Shown here: positions 1 through 11,739 of the stretch, piece by piece
Layout of the letters: every line of letters starts with the position of its first letter
Numbering within the stretch: position 1 is the stretch's first letter
Assembly: GCA_000827325.1 (NCBI GenBank)
Contig: KN832880.1
Span: 910,803-974,802 of the forward strand
Origin: Oidiodendron maius Zn
Lineage: Eukaryota > Ascomycota > Leotiomycetes > Myxotrichaceae
DNA: 64,000 bases
Direction of reading: 5' to 3'
Made by a program: the position numbers and the translations under genes
The notes under the pieces: model-generated
Told to the model about the DNA's origin: nothing
The model's database searches: none
Seen by the model: only the letters and a program-made list of their open reading frames with translations

Positions 1-2888
1 ACTTTCGGCCTGAGGTAAGCTGCCATGAGATTACTTTCTCTTATTTCTTATCTGCTTTGTTCTTCCTTCGCTGAATTTCGACAAGCCCTTGAGAACCGTG
101 TCTCCGTTCTAGGTCATCTGTCAGTGGCCGCCAGCTTCATGAGATTCAAAAGACACACCAGGGGAGCAGTCCTACCGAGTCCTTTCGGATGTGGGTCGCG
201 GGTCAAGGTCCTGTGGAGCCGCTGACTGTGTTGCTTAATCTTGCAGAACCCCAGCAAAGCGGATATAGGCCTAGTACTGTACCTTGGAATGGATCTGGCA
301 CGTCAATCTAAACGAGCTTGTCGCACGTGTTTGGAGTCTGACCCACGTGGCTCGCAGCAGTTCAGCGCATCCCTCTCCTGCTAGCCAAGACAGCATCGTT
401 TCCTACAATTTTGGAGAGTCTTAACTTTTTTGAACCCTTAAAATACTGTGTTTTCCAGTCCATGACTGGCAGAAGCGTCTAGTCACCCACAGGTTCATGC
501 TTATTGACGCAGTGACCCCTAATGCGAATGGGGATTCATCCTCTAGCGGCGCGTTAAGAAATGAATAACCACACGATCAGTTGCCTAGTACTCGGGCTGT
601 ATTTCTGTCTATGCTGACATGATTGAAGATGGCCTGCGCGCAAAGTGACAACGAGAAGCGTCTTAGAGAATGCCAAGCTGCCAAGCTGCCAACGATTCCA
701 ACCCTCGTCCATACGGCGATCATTGTGACACAATAGGCAGGGAAGAATCTCAAGGATGTGCACATAATTCTGATGATGTGCAGATGAGACATACGGCAAA
801 TGCTGTCTCCAATGACACTTGAGAAGGACGTCGACCGCGTTTCGAACGAACTGTCTGTTTAAGGATAAGTCAGGATGGTAATGGCCTCCCCTTTTGCTGA
901 ACATCCTCGTAACAAGGTGAATTGTAGAACAGTTCCCTCTCTGTACAATCCCTGGTATCTTCGTCAAAATAAGTCACTTCATGGTCAGCATCTCTTGCGT
1001 TTAATGGGAATTTTGTCTGGGATAGTTCAAGAGAAATTAAATAACAGCCAAGCACGTGATCGTAGTCATCAGGTTTGACTTTGGTGGATCTATCCCTATA
1101 TTTAAATAATTTTCTCACGGTCTTAGAGTAGACAGACATCTTCAATATACTGCACCTGAGAGTCATTAAAGTTGACAGCCACCATGCTTATTGTAAGCTT
1201 TGTCGCAAATTTTTACTTGGAAAGTGCCAAGAAACGCAAGATTGAAACGTGGCAGATAAGAATAAGGTTCGGGCCGAGGACACGCCACGCCAAGACTTGG
1301 GGAGATCCAGAGAACAGTGTGAATGTTCGAAGCATTCGAGCAGGTATGCATAGTGCGGCTGTCTACCTGTTCAATCCCCTGGAAGCTATATTATTGTCTT
1401 CCTCCTGCATTCACCTTAAGCTACGACCGAATATTGCGAGTACAGCGGCTCGCGTTAAGAGAGCCGGCACTTCCGGATGGCGTTGGAGAGTGAAACAGAA
1501 TGTATCCTCGATATTTCCATAGTAGTGGATTCTTAATTTATTGATTCATACGTCTCCATCAGTGCCTCCCATCTTGCTACCTCTGTCCATCATCTCGCAT
1601 CCTCCACCCAACTCTCATTCTCAGTTGGGTATCCTATATCAACTCTGTACAGTATGACGGCAGTCACTGGAGGAATGAGCACTGTAAGACATGAGATCTC
1701 AGTATGCCTAAGAGCCGAAGCTGTGGAATGTAGGTGGATTTGTCAGAAAGGCTACCTTAAAAATTTGGCAAGGTAGCAATAAGAATTGCTCCTCAAGAAG
1801 CGAGTCAGAACTGACGGAGACATGCTATTTAAAGGCGATCCATTTTATACTCCATAAAGGCATCCAAGACAATCAAACCGCAAAATTGGACCTCGAAGTA
1901 CCAATAACGCTTTGGAATCTTGCAGGTGACATGGCTACGACGGCAGCTTCTGCACCCGTCGTCCCGTCTGTCTCTATCTGAGAGGTTTGGCTCTTCTCGT
2001 TCATTATTGGAGAGTAAAGGCCATGCAGGCGACTATATTCATTTTACAGTGCCACCACCGGGCCATCTCTTAATGATCCGGAATGGTTTTCTCTAGCTGT
2101 TGTGGTGAACTGGAACAAGCACACAGGCGTCTTTCACGACCTTCCAATAGAAAGGGATCGAAGGAACCCAACATAGTATAACAATTTTGCACCAAATAAT
2201 TACATTCTCACTGGAATCATTAACCTATTATAGTAAATAGCCCAGAATTCTAAGGACTGCAGTCTTCTGGAGCTCATTGAGACCCTGATCCAGACCAGCG
2301 TCGAGGATTTCGTTTCGGTCAATGTCCTATGGCATCGAGCGCCAACCATCCTTCCTGTCCCACATGCTGTCACGGTAGATACCGATGGCCCAACTGGCTT
2401 TCGTCAAGTATTTCTTCGAGAACATCATCTGCTGCGTCTTGATGCAGCAATCATTCCGATTAAAGCAGTCACATGTCTAACATCACGTGATTTAATGTGC
2501 ATAAGTTGAACTCATCAACAAATTGCTGGCGAAGCAACGTACCCTCCGTTATAAGATGTATTGAAATTTGGTTAAATGGTGTCTTACAGTAGTATCTGCA
2601 GATTGTATGGGATATGGGAAAGAATTGGTGGCTGATTCCGAGGCTCGATTCGCGCGAATTCGAGCAGGAATGCTAGGAACGCCTATCATACCGTTTTGTA
2701 ACTTAGTCAAGCCACAGTATGCATTACAGCTATGGTTTCCTTTCATTTCTAAGCTTATTAACCTAAAGAATAGTAAAAAGAAATTTCTATTTGTCATTTA
2801 GTAAGAACATGTATGCTAGAGGCTCCTTGTGACAACAGCTGGTTGTCCAAGAGTGTGCGATCAGCCAATATGATATATTCCGTTTAAG
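1..2888. other. No recognised gene; possible exon relic near 2270-2515
   Basis: I recognise no conserved protein in this stretch on either strand. The open frames present lack recognisable motifs, clear splice structure or convincing codon use. On the + strand roughly 2270-2515 is open for about 80 codons without an ATG and follows a possible acceptor (CTGCAG near 2260). Its composition looks coding-like, so it may be an exon or gene relic, but I cannot name a family. The rest looks like ordinary intergenic sequence. Confidence 0.4.
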
Positions 2889-4087
2889 CTAGGTTAAAAA
2901 CTCTTCTAACATTTCATTGACTTCGTGGGGATGTTCCAACATTATCCAGTGTCCGGATGCTAGTTTCTTGGCAGTCAAGTTAGGTACAAATGGCTTCATC
3001 TGAGACGCAAAGTCTGCCGCCACGGTAATGAAGTAATCTGATGTGATCAAGAGGGTTGGCTGTAGCACGGTGTAATTATTTTCGGGGATTTCTGTTGGAT
3101 TTAGCAAATTTCTGAATGGTTATGCCATTACCTACGTTTTTCATCCTCGGCATTTATATTGGCAAGTTGTGCCTTGTACCAATTGGTAGGTGGTCCAAAC
3201 CCACCGGTATCAAGAGAAAACAGATCTTGGAAGTAGTTCTTGTCCTGCGCGAAATATTAATTATGTACTGCCTGTACTGTAAACTCAGGGATGATAGGCA
3301 TTGTCGCTTACCTCACTGGAGAGGAATGAAGGGAGCTGGGTTGTTTTTCCTTCAGTCAACCAGGTTCGTAGCCCACCATCTGCTCCTACGTATTTTTTTC
3401 CCAGGTCTGCATCTCCCGAATAGAACAATGACATGGCTGATTGGCACTATCCACTATTAGTGACTGTCAATATAATAGGAGATGGAAAGCAGACGTTATT
3501 ATTTAAGAGAGAAGCAGCATCTTCTTCTTGGAAGAATTTGAAGTATCCGAAAACAGAATACCCAAGTGCAGATTGGACAGCGGCATTGACATGGTCCACA
3601 ATGTCCAGAGATAGGCCACGGCCAGGAACCGAATATCCCACATCAATGAACACCAGCTTTGTAATGAGCGAGGGGTGGTAATTTACAAGGCGAGAAAGAA
3701 GAAAGCACCCCCTGATGGTACGATGTCAGCGCGACGTTATTTATCGTCTTTATTTAGTAATAAATCTTACCAGTCATGGCCAATCCCAATTACCGATTCA
3801 ATTTTCTCATATTTGAGAATTTCATAGATATCTTCAGCCATCGCCCTTCCCTTGTAAGCTTCTGTGGAAAGAGGCTTCGAAGTTCCCCCATAGCCAAGCG
3901 TGTCTGGTGCAATAATACCATATCCTTTGTTTGCGAAATAAGGAATCTGATAGCGCCAGTCATAGGATGAGGAGGGAAAGCCGTGTAAGAATAGGAGATA
4001 TGTGCCTCCTTGTTTTGGTGGGATATTCACATAATTATACACAAAGTTTCGGGATGTGGTAAATCGCGAGTGTGGAGATGGATTCAT
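2889..4087 (-). CDS. Epoxide-hydrolase-type alpha/beta hydrolase, five exons
   Basis: Predicted soluble alpha/beta-hydrolase of the epoxide hydrolase/haloalkane dehalogenase group. It would open an epoxide, or hydrolyse a similar electrophile, through a covalent ester on aspartate. My model joins complement(2889..3091, 3136..3244, 3312..3446, 3495..3711, 3771..4087), which stays in frame and gives 326 aa. Visible features are HGFP (oxyanion hole, about residue 35), GHDWG with the nucleophilic Asp split by intron 1 (about residue 104), and SGHW with the catalytic His near the C-terminus. The four introns are 44-67 nt with GT-AG ends and plausible branch points. Length matches the family (about 320 aa). 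It is divergent from a P450, so a shared oxidation/hydrolysis role is possible but is inference. The substrate is unknown. Confidence 0.88.
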
Positions 4088-4625
4088 TGCGTCCGGCCGA
4101 ATGGAATTAATTTTTTCTTCAATGGAAAGGTAAGTTTATGATGTGGACGAAATAATCGGGAGCACATCGATGTCTTCTCAGGCTATGTGTCATCCGGCGA
4201 CTTTTCGGAAACTTCTCCACCAGAAAGTGACGCTCTCGGTCTTGGTATTTTACGAGAGACAATTAATAGGGCGTAAGTTCTGGTTAGCAGCTTGGTTCCT
4301 GCTTAGCAAAGGCAAGTCGGCGTTAGTTCCGATTAGGTAGTTAGATTTTGCATTCAGAGCAAACTACCAATGCGATATGCACCCCATATTGTCAACGGTT
4401 AACTGTGTCCGCAAAAGCTACAACTTGCTTAGTAGTTCATTATACTGCGTTATGCACCTATTTGTTTCATCTTGGTATCACTTGCTCTCGCCCTGATAAG
4501 ATAGCCGGCCCTCACAAGCGAACGTGTCTTACGTGAGATCTCCCGACTGCAATGACTTCATTCATACCTCTACACTTGACGTCGCATTCTATCGAAGAAT
4601 CCATCGTCGTAATTGACGGTCGATC
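4088..4625. promoter_or_regulatory. Divergent intergenic region between hydrolase and P450
   Basis: These 538 bp separate the ATG codons of the epoxide-hydrolase-like gene (-) and the P450 gene (+). It must hold the promoters of both genes and could coordinate them. I see no convincing coding sequence and cannot assign specific factor sites by eye. Confidence 0.5.
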
Positions 4626-6496
4626 ATGCATCCCCTTACTAAGGTCCCCATTGTCATTGGCTCCGTGCTGGTCTTGACCGTATCCAGCTTGCTGTGGAAC
4701 CTGAACGCGCATCGGCGGCGCTTCCGAGCTCTTGTACTGGCCATTTCTGCTCCTCCCACTTGGTTCGCAGCTAACTGCTTCCAGCCCAAACCACCTCACA
4801 ACTTTCTCTTCGGACATCTTGTTCTGTTATTCAGAATCACCAAGCAGCTTCCCGGGACCCCGCCGATCGCCGCGGTCCTATCGGTCATCCAATCCCAATA
4901 CAAGCTTCCGGATGTCTTCTATCTCGACCTGTGGCCGATCGTCCCCGATCCATTTTTGGTCACAGGCGATCTGGCTGTTGCTGATCGGTTTCTTACTGAC
5001 TACACGCGGCATCCGTCAGTGCTCAAGGTTGCGCTGCAGGCCCTCACCGGCGGCACCCGCGGTCTTGTTTCATCAGATATGTCTGAGTGGTATAGTTCAC
5101 GCACCGCCATTCGCACTGTCTTCTCTGTGACCAATGTGCAGCGCTTTGTACCTGACATGGCGCAGTACTCGATGGAACTTCGGGCGGCACTGCTTCGCCA
5201 CGCAAAAACTGGCCGCCGGTTCCCCATGATTGAGCCGATTGAGAAGTGGGGGGCGGATCTCACCTTTCGGTTTCTGCTAGGTGAAGATGCCGCTGTTCAA
5301 CAAGGCGGCTGGGGCGCGCAGATCAACGCAGATGTTCAGACGCTCATCGCGCAAATTGATAGCCCCGTCTCTTGGAATCCCTGGACCTATCGAGAGCGGA
5401 AAAAAGCGCTGAGCTGTAGTAAAGAGCGCGTCCGGAGTAAAATCCGTACAGCTTTTAATGATGCGCTGCGAAAAGAACGGCCAGCAGCTCGTAACCAGTT
5501 CGTGCCACTGCTGGACTCACTGACTGCAAAATACGTGGAGGAATACCCGGGGAGAAAGGACTGGGATGCCGACACCATGGCTCAGCACCTGGACACAATG
5601 GTGACCATGTTTCTCGCTGCGGACGTGTCTTCCATGGTTCTTACAGTTGCGGCCCCCTTTCCTTCTCTTTCACTTACTTGCTCGCTATCCATGACTCCTC
5701 TAGGCATAAGATGTGCTACTGACGAATTCTCTTGTCTCAATTAGTACGTCTTCTGCCACGTCGCCCAGGACCCGGCCGTGGCCGCGGAGTTGCGCAAGGA
5801 ACACAATGCCGTGTTTCCAGGCGACGCGGATGCTACTCTAGAGGCGATTCGCCAGAACCCAGGGAAGATAAAGGAACTTCCATACACGACGGCGGTAATC
5901 AAGGAGAGCATGAGGTTACGCCCACCGGGGTTGTCACCAACCATCGCGCCCAAAGGGTAAGGATTGACTGGCTAGCCTTCATATCTCTGTAACTAGATTC
6001 TAGGCGGGACGGAAACGCTGATCTATCTATTTTCTTTCTAGGCAAATACTTAACTATGAAGGAGTGGAACATTCTCTGGAGGGAAAAATGGTATGGTACA
6101 CCGCCGAGCGTGACCTTGTTAGCATCCAGTTCTAACTATTCCTCTAACGCGCAGCTTTTCACCAGCCTCTTGCGCCTACAATCTAACAGCAGCTACATCT
6201 CCTCTCCATTCACATTCGACCCGACCCGCTGGCTACCGACCCCATCCTCTCAGCTCGCTGACGCATGGAGACCGTTTCAGCGCGGCCGGCATAGCTGTAT
6301 GGGCGAGAATATGATGATGCCCGGTCTGGTAATAGCATTGCTTCTAACAGTACGCGACATCGACGTCGCGCTAGCGTATGACGACAATGATGTGAGCCTC
6401 TCGCCAGAACTGGGCGGTGTCGCTTGGATGGATGGCAGCTTCGCCGCAAAACCAGCCAAGGGTCTGCCTGTTACAGTAAAAGGGCTACTGAACTGA
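4626..6496 (+). CDS. Cytochrome P450 monooxygenase, four exons
   Basis: A membrane-anchored fungal microsomal P450, inserting one oxygen atom from O2 into a substrate with electrons from NADPH-P450 reductase. My model is join(4626..5636, 5745..5956, 6042..6090, 6155..6496), 537 aa, in frame throughout. It has an N-terminal hydrophobic anchor (about residues 8-25), an I-helix oxygen-binding stretch around FLAADVSS just before intron 1, the K-helix ExxR as KESMRLRPP, a PERF-like FDPTRW, and the heme loop FQRGRHSCMG with the thiolate Cys near residue 471. The donor of intron 1 is the least certain boundary (5625 is an alternative). Substrate and CYP family cannot be given from sequence alone. 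It lies head-to-head with an epoxide-hydrolase-like gene. Confidence 0.9.
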
Positions 6497-7304
6497 GGTG
6501 GGATTGCCTACGATAGTTAGGAGATATAGTTTATCTAATACTACTGTACACTCTAATCAGCTATCAGTCCCTGATCACACATGCTCTACGTAATCGCAGT
6601 CGGGTATTAAAACGGCCACGTTGCCAGCGCAGGAACCCTGCAGGCTGTGAGGCGTGCTTGCCGCCCATCGCGGTACAGATGTCGATTCACACCTTATTTA
6701 CTCAAATCGCCGAAGTGCTTATGCAGATCATCGGCCGTGCATAGAGCATGCCGAATGAGAGCACAGATATGCATGCGACCCTCAAAACACAATCCTATGT
6801 GGAAGAAGGGAACCGCAGAGCCCAATATAATCATTCCTGTTCTGCAGGGCGGCTTATACCCAAGGATGTCCTGTCTAGATGTTGGGAATTCGGGCTTACC
6901 AGGGTCAGTTTTTCTGTTATAGCTTAGTTAGCATGTTAGGCTTCGGATGAGGCCTTGTCCAAAAATACTCATTGCGCTGAACCTTTCCGTTTTAAGTACG
7001 GCACAACACAAGGATAGTGTTACTGTACTCTGTATCTTAGGCACCTTTCTCCGTGAACCCGTCCCGCGGCAATGCGGGGTTGAGACACATGTGACTCACG
7101 CAACAGTTAACTTGCCCAACTAGGCTGTTCTAGAACTAGAAATGACTGTCATGTACCTAAGTATCTTTTCTATAAAAAGCTGCGGGGTACGTCTATATCG
7201 AGGTGCTCTATCCTTCAGAATTCGCCTGGCTCCAAACCCTCAGGCAAACCAGATCAACAACCCAGAACCCAATTCTCCGCTTCGAGACAAGCAAGAAAGT
7301 AGCT
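6497..7304. other. Intergenic region, no gene seen
   Basis: I see no recognisable gene between the P450 stop and the DUF899 start. Small open frames on both strands have no motif or conserved look. The 3' part serves as leader and promoter of the downstream gene. Confidence 0.5.
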
Positions 7305-8084
7305 ATGGCCGCAACACCACCGGTCGTCGATCGAGAGACCTGGGGAGCCCAGATTGCTGCGCTCCGGATTCGGGAGAAAGCTCACACCCGCGAGGGCGAT
7401 GCCATCGCTGCCGCTCGCCGCCGGCTCCCGGCTGTCGAGGTAGATCCCACCACGCCGCTCGTTGGAGGGACCGGCACCGTGTCGCTGCTCGAGGCATTTG
7501 AGGGCCGCACCCAGCTCTTTGCGTCGTATCACATGTGGCACACGGGTCGCTCAGCGGCCGACCAGTGCGTAGGCTGCACGTTCAACTCTGGCCAGGCGCT
7601 AGAGTTGTCGTACCTGCACTCGCGCGGCGTCACGTATGCTGTCTTCTGCCAGGGACCGTATGACGAGAGTAATCGCTACCGCGAGTTCATGGACTGGGAC
7701 ATGCCGTGGTACTCCGTGCCCGACGAGTCGCAAGAGCGGCTGCTTGCCGGGCGCCACTTCGGGATGAAGATCTGCTACCTGCGTGATGGCGACCGCGTGT
7801 TTGAAACATACTGGACGACCGGCCGCGGGTGCGAGCCGATGAGTGGCAGTTACGGGATGCTCGACATGACTGCTTATGGACGACAGGAATGGTGGGAGGA
7901 CTCGCCCGAGGGCTGGCCCAAGCCTTTCGGACCCAGTGGAGCTCAGTTTCGGGTCATGGCGGATGGGAGCGCGCCGCAATCCTCGAGAGCTGGCCGCCCG
8001 ATACCGCAATGGTCCCGACTTGCCGCTGGCCGCAGCGACGATCTTGGCAGCACCGCGAAGGATGGCGAGCACGGTGGCCACTGA
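7305..8084 (+). CDS. DUF899 (thioredoxin-like fold) protein, intronless, bacterial appearance
   Basis: A 259 aa protein that I recognise as a DUF899 family member, a group with a thioredoxin-like fold and no firm biochemical role. Typical family stretches are visible: EKAHTREGDAIAAARRRLP near the N-terminus, a LFASYHMWHTGR core, a cysteine pair C-x-x-C in DQCVGCTF (about residues 88-91), GPYDES, DMPWYS and VFETYWTTGRG. The C-terminal WSRLAAGRSDDLG also matches my memory of actinobacterial homologues, so the gene looks full length. The ATG at 7305 is the natural start, since the open frame extends upstream without another ATG. It has no intron and is visibly richer in G/C at third positions than neighbouring genes. 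I infer acquisition from bacteria, or great similarity to a bacterial lineage. Confidence 0.85.
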   Translation: MAATPPVVDRETWGAQIAALRIREKAHTREGDAIAAARRRLPAVEVDPTTPLVGGTGTVSLLEAFEGRTQLFASYHMWHTGRSAADQCVGCTFNSGQALELSYLHSRGVTYAVFCQGPYDESNRYREFMDWDMPWYSVPDESQERLLAGRHFGMKICYLRDGDRVFETYWTTGRGCEPMSGSYGMLDMTAYGRQEWWEDSPEGWPKPFGPSGAQFRVMADGSAPQSSRAGRPIPQWSRLAAGRSDDLGSTAKDGEHGGH

Positions 8085-9213
8085 ACCCGAGATTGATTTC
8101 ATGGCCGACGTAGCCGCCGCGCTCGTCCAAGGGCATCAAACCCGAACGAGGCTTCTCCGCGTGATACAGACAAGACCCTTTACCCGCAACCGCTGTCGAA
8201 ATTGTCTTGATAAATTAAGCAATAATTTCCCAGCATGTCGACAAAGCCAGTGCAGAAGAACTTTGAAGCCGAATGAATGCACAAATCCAGAACTGCTGCC
8301 AGAACCCCGAGATCACCATCAGTCAGACAATGAGAGACTAATGGGATAGGTCCTAGGAGAAGGCCAAGCATAGTAGAATCTTCTTAAAACTGGCGTCCGG
8401 CTTGAAAAAGGATCGCTCTCCATGTATATTGGCACACAGAGCCATCAGCTCCGCCATTACAGACGAGTACTGGCAAGATCAGCCTGCGCGCCTATCCCCA
8501 CCCAATCAACAAGGCCGACACCGACGAATGCGAATGCGGAATCGGATGCAAGACGGTGCGTTACATCCATCTCGAATGCAAGGACTGGGATCGGAGAGAC
8601 ACCGGATATGGCAAGCAAGCATCCGTGCGTTGACATCAAACGCGTTCTCTGTAGCTCGATTCACCAGTAATTATATATGGAAGAGACCTGCTGGCAGTTC
8701 AAAGTTCAACGTTTAGACTTTGTGAATACAGTGACTGTTATCTTCTACTTTCTATATTCGTAATCAAGCTCCTCAAGCCCCCGTGTTCTATATTAATGCT
8801 CCAGCAATCTGGTATCTTCTAGGCCTCGATCCTAAAGCATGAAATTTTACTCAACGATGAATCTCCGGCTACTCAACTTTAGGCTCGCCCGTCTTACGCC
8901 CTGGCTCCTAGAATTATCTCCTCTATATACTCTATACTTTTGTCTACTCGTGTACGTTTCTTGAGCCTCTCACCGCCGAATATATAGTACGGTGATGTTG
9001 GGTATCAACGCGTGAGACTCAACCAATCCTCTATGTTGAGGAAGTTACACAGTTTTCCACATTCGGTCGAGGCCGCCCACCACTGCAAGCCGTACGATGT
9101 CCACGAGCTCTTCCATGACTTATCTTCCAACATCGTATTCAATTCTTCATAGTACACGAGAGCATATCTGCCGCTCGAATGCAGGATTGAACGAATAACT
9201 TTAGTACACCAAA
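8085..9213. other. Intergenic region, no supported gene
   Basis: The first 250 bp stay GC-rich and continue the composition of the DUF899 gene, perhaps the rest of a transferred segment. Beyond about 8350 the sequence becomes average. Small open frames exist on both strands, but none carries a motif I recognise. Confidence 0.4.
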
Positions 9214-11101
9214 ATGTCGAGCTCGGCAAGTGACCAAATCTACACCCTTCTGGGGGAAGGAAAAGGTCTCATCGCAACCAAAAAGATCCCCTAAAGGCAC
9301 GCGGATTCTGTCGGAAGAGCCCATTATTATAATACCTGGCAATAAAATGAACATCAAACAGCTAAAGATATCCATCTGCCGGCAAGTCGCCAACCTCAGC
9401 GAATACCAGCAGCGAGCCTTCGAGTCTATGCACAATATACACCCATATAGGGATGCTGCTGAGCGGTATCTTGGGATCGTTCAAACAAGCCCCTTACCTG
9501 CCGAAGCTGACGGAGATAAAGGAGCAATATTCCTAGAAGCATGCCGCATTAATCACGCTTGCGATAACAACGCACAGAAGAACTGGAACGAGAAGATCAA
9601 GCGGCATACAGTGCATGCTTGGAGGGATATTGGCCAAGGCGAAGAGATCACGATAACCTACCTAGGCCCTCTGAAGAACCGAGCAGCTCGGCAGAAGACT
9701 CTTCAGGAAAGGTTCGGCTTTACATGTTTGTGCCACCTTTGCTCCTTGCCGCCAGAGCAGAACCAGGAAAGCGACAGGAGATTGGAGGAGATTCACCGCT
9801 TGGACGGTGTGATCAACCAATTCGGCAGAGAGGGAATTTTAGTATTCCCACTTCGGACCCTCAGCTACTTTGATCAACAGGTACGTCTCTATAACGAGCA
9901 AGGGCGAGAGGATGTTGGTTTCGCACAGGCACTTGTCAATGCCGCTCAGCTCGTCATCGCCAATAGCGACTTGGCAAGAGGACGCATCTTCGCGGAGAGG
10001 GCGGCGTCTGTTTGGAAGACGACGCTTGGCGGTGACAGCGCGCAAGCTATCAAGCACGGGGCTCTAGCACAAGACCCCTCGAAGTACGAGCTATGCGGAA
10101 TCTCAACGAAGTGGAAGACGAAAGTAGATGAAGCCCCCCAAGGACTTGAACCGAGCGACTTCGAAGACTGGCTGTGGAGGAGGAAGAAGGCAAAACAACC
10201 CGGACAGCTGGCAGACTTTCGCAACCGGGCAACATTCCCGGGTTTCAATGATTTGCCACACGAGAATCACATTGACCCTGAGTTCTACTCAAGCGTTGAC
10301 CGGTTTATTAGCCGACCACGACGGCACTGGTTATTCCTGGCCGAGGTTGTCGACTTCGGCACATTGCTCCGTCTGGAGATGACTCTTAGAGATGTGGACG
10401 GTATGACGGTTCCGCTATCCTTCTATACGGAGGGGCGCGGTAGTGAGTTGGAACCTTCACTGGTTCAGGAGGGATACACCGTTGCAATCTTTTACGCTGA
10501 ATTTCACGCGTTCGCCTTTTCTGAACCCGGAATTCGACTTGAAGAGCCCACAAACATGAAGGTACTAATTAAACTCCCATCAAGACAGTAATCGAAGTAC
10601 CTTTCTAACACAACGTGTCCTCATAGGTATTCCCACTATCACTAGATGACCTGCTAGCGTTGAGCGACCGGGTCCAAAAATTCTCAGTGGAAATGAATGG
10701 GACACGAACATGTCATGGGTGTGCTAAGCAAGCAGCCTCCTTACGGAAGTGTGCCAGATGCTCGCTTTTCTGGTACTGTAACGGAGTCAGTAGTTACATG
10801 GGCCCGTCCTGTTCGATTATGATGCTGACTTTATTATATTAAAGCCTGCCAGAAAACTGGCTGGAATGAGAAAGGCCACAAAGCAGACTGCAAGCTTCTC
10901 AAAGACGCTGATTTGAATGGGTTGTTTTCTCTTGATTGGGATACCTTTAAAGGTCATATTGGATTTCCCCTGAAAAATGCACCGGTCCAGAAACGGCTTG
11001 GCCGCGTGCAAGCGACTTCACGTCACAACGAGTCTGTTGATAAAGCCCCTTTTGCCTGTTACTCGGAGGAAAATGGGGTTCTGAGTCCGATCCTGTTCTG
11101 A
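9214..11101 (+). pseudogene. SET-domain and MYND-finger protein, frameshifted in first exon
   Basis: This resembles fungal SmyD-like proteins, which pair a SET lysine-methyltransferase domain with a MYND zinc finger, here with MYND near the C-terminus. From ATG 9214 the SET start is recognisable (GEGKGLIATKKIP) but meets a stop at 9292-9294. The domain resumes at once in another frame as KGTRILSEEP. The switch falls in a run of four C at 9288-9291, so one extra base explains it. Downstream are the SET core INHACDNNAQ, a GEEITITYLGPL block, post-SET cysteines (FTCLCHLC), a long middle region, then MYND cysteines (CHGCAKQAASLRKCARC, WYCNG, CQKTGW, HKADC). Introns are at 10562-10626 and about 10786/10790-10844; the second donor is uncertain because the best donor does not preserve MYND spacing. 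Either a young pseudogene or a one-base sequence error. Confidence 0.75.
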
Positions 11102-11739
11102 AGGAAGAGTGGTGGAGCTGGGCAGAGCTGTCAACGGTTACTCCAAATCCAATGTCATTGTTAGATCCTTGAAAGTAGGGTCTAAACTCAGCGAGTTATA
11201 TTATTACAATGGCAATGTCATCTTTATGATCTAAAACTTGTTGATAAAACCTATGCGCTGATGTTCGCCAGCAGTAGTCCGATTTCGACGCTGACCCCTA
11301 CGGAGCATGGCGGCAGGGATCTGAAAATAAAATTCACTGAGTGTTCATTGTGAATCTAATTTCGCTTCCTACTGTAAAGCAAGTTTCGCGTCTTTAATGC
11401 GAAGACTGAAACAGGAGTTAGTTGCGAGAATGGACATAAATGCTAAACTAATTGAGAAAATTTGGAGCGAGGGCATAAATCTCGGATCTTCGGCCTAAAG
11501 ACTGCCGGAAAGTCTCCAATTGCCTCACGCCTTTATGCCGACCAAGGATGGGAATGGATAACCTACACATCCACGCGCAGCTTACCTTATCGTTTTGTCA
11601 TGATATGATAAGAATCGCCGCTCTCCATGTAAAATCAGTTGTTTCACTTTAAGTATACGACGAGTTACATTGTTAAACTAGACTACTACCAGGAACACTC
11701 ATCTTTTATTCCTTGCCACGTTTGCACCGTCTTTGTCTT
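11102..11739. other. Convergent intergenic region, no gene seen
   Basis: These 638 bp lie between the 3' ends of the SET/MYND gene (+) and the NmrA-like gene (-). It should contain both polyadenylation regions. No conserved coding sequence is visible. Confidence 0.5.

Noticed and set aside
554-1522. Overlapping open frames on both strands of 100-137 codons
   Set aside because: No motif, no splice logic and poor composition; they overlap one another, so at most one could be real and none is convincing.
7876-8349. 157-codon frame overlapping the end of the DUF899 gene
   Set aside because: It lies in a GC-rich gene where shadow frames stay open by chance; the DUF899 frame has clear family support up to its stop.
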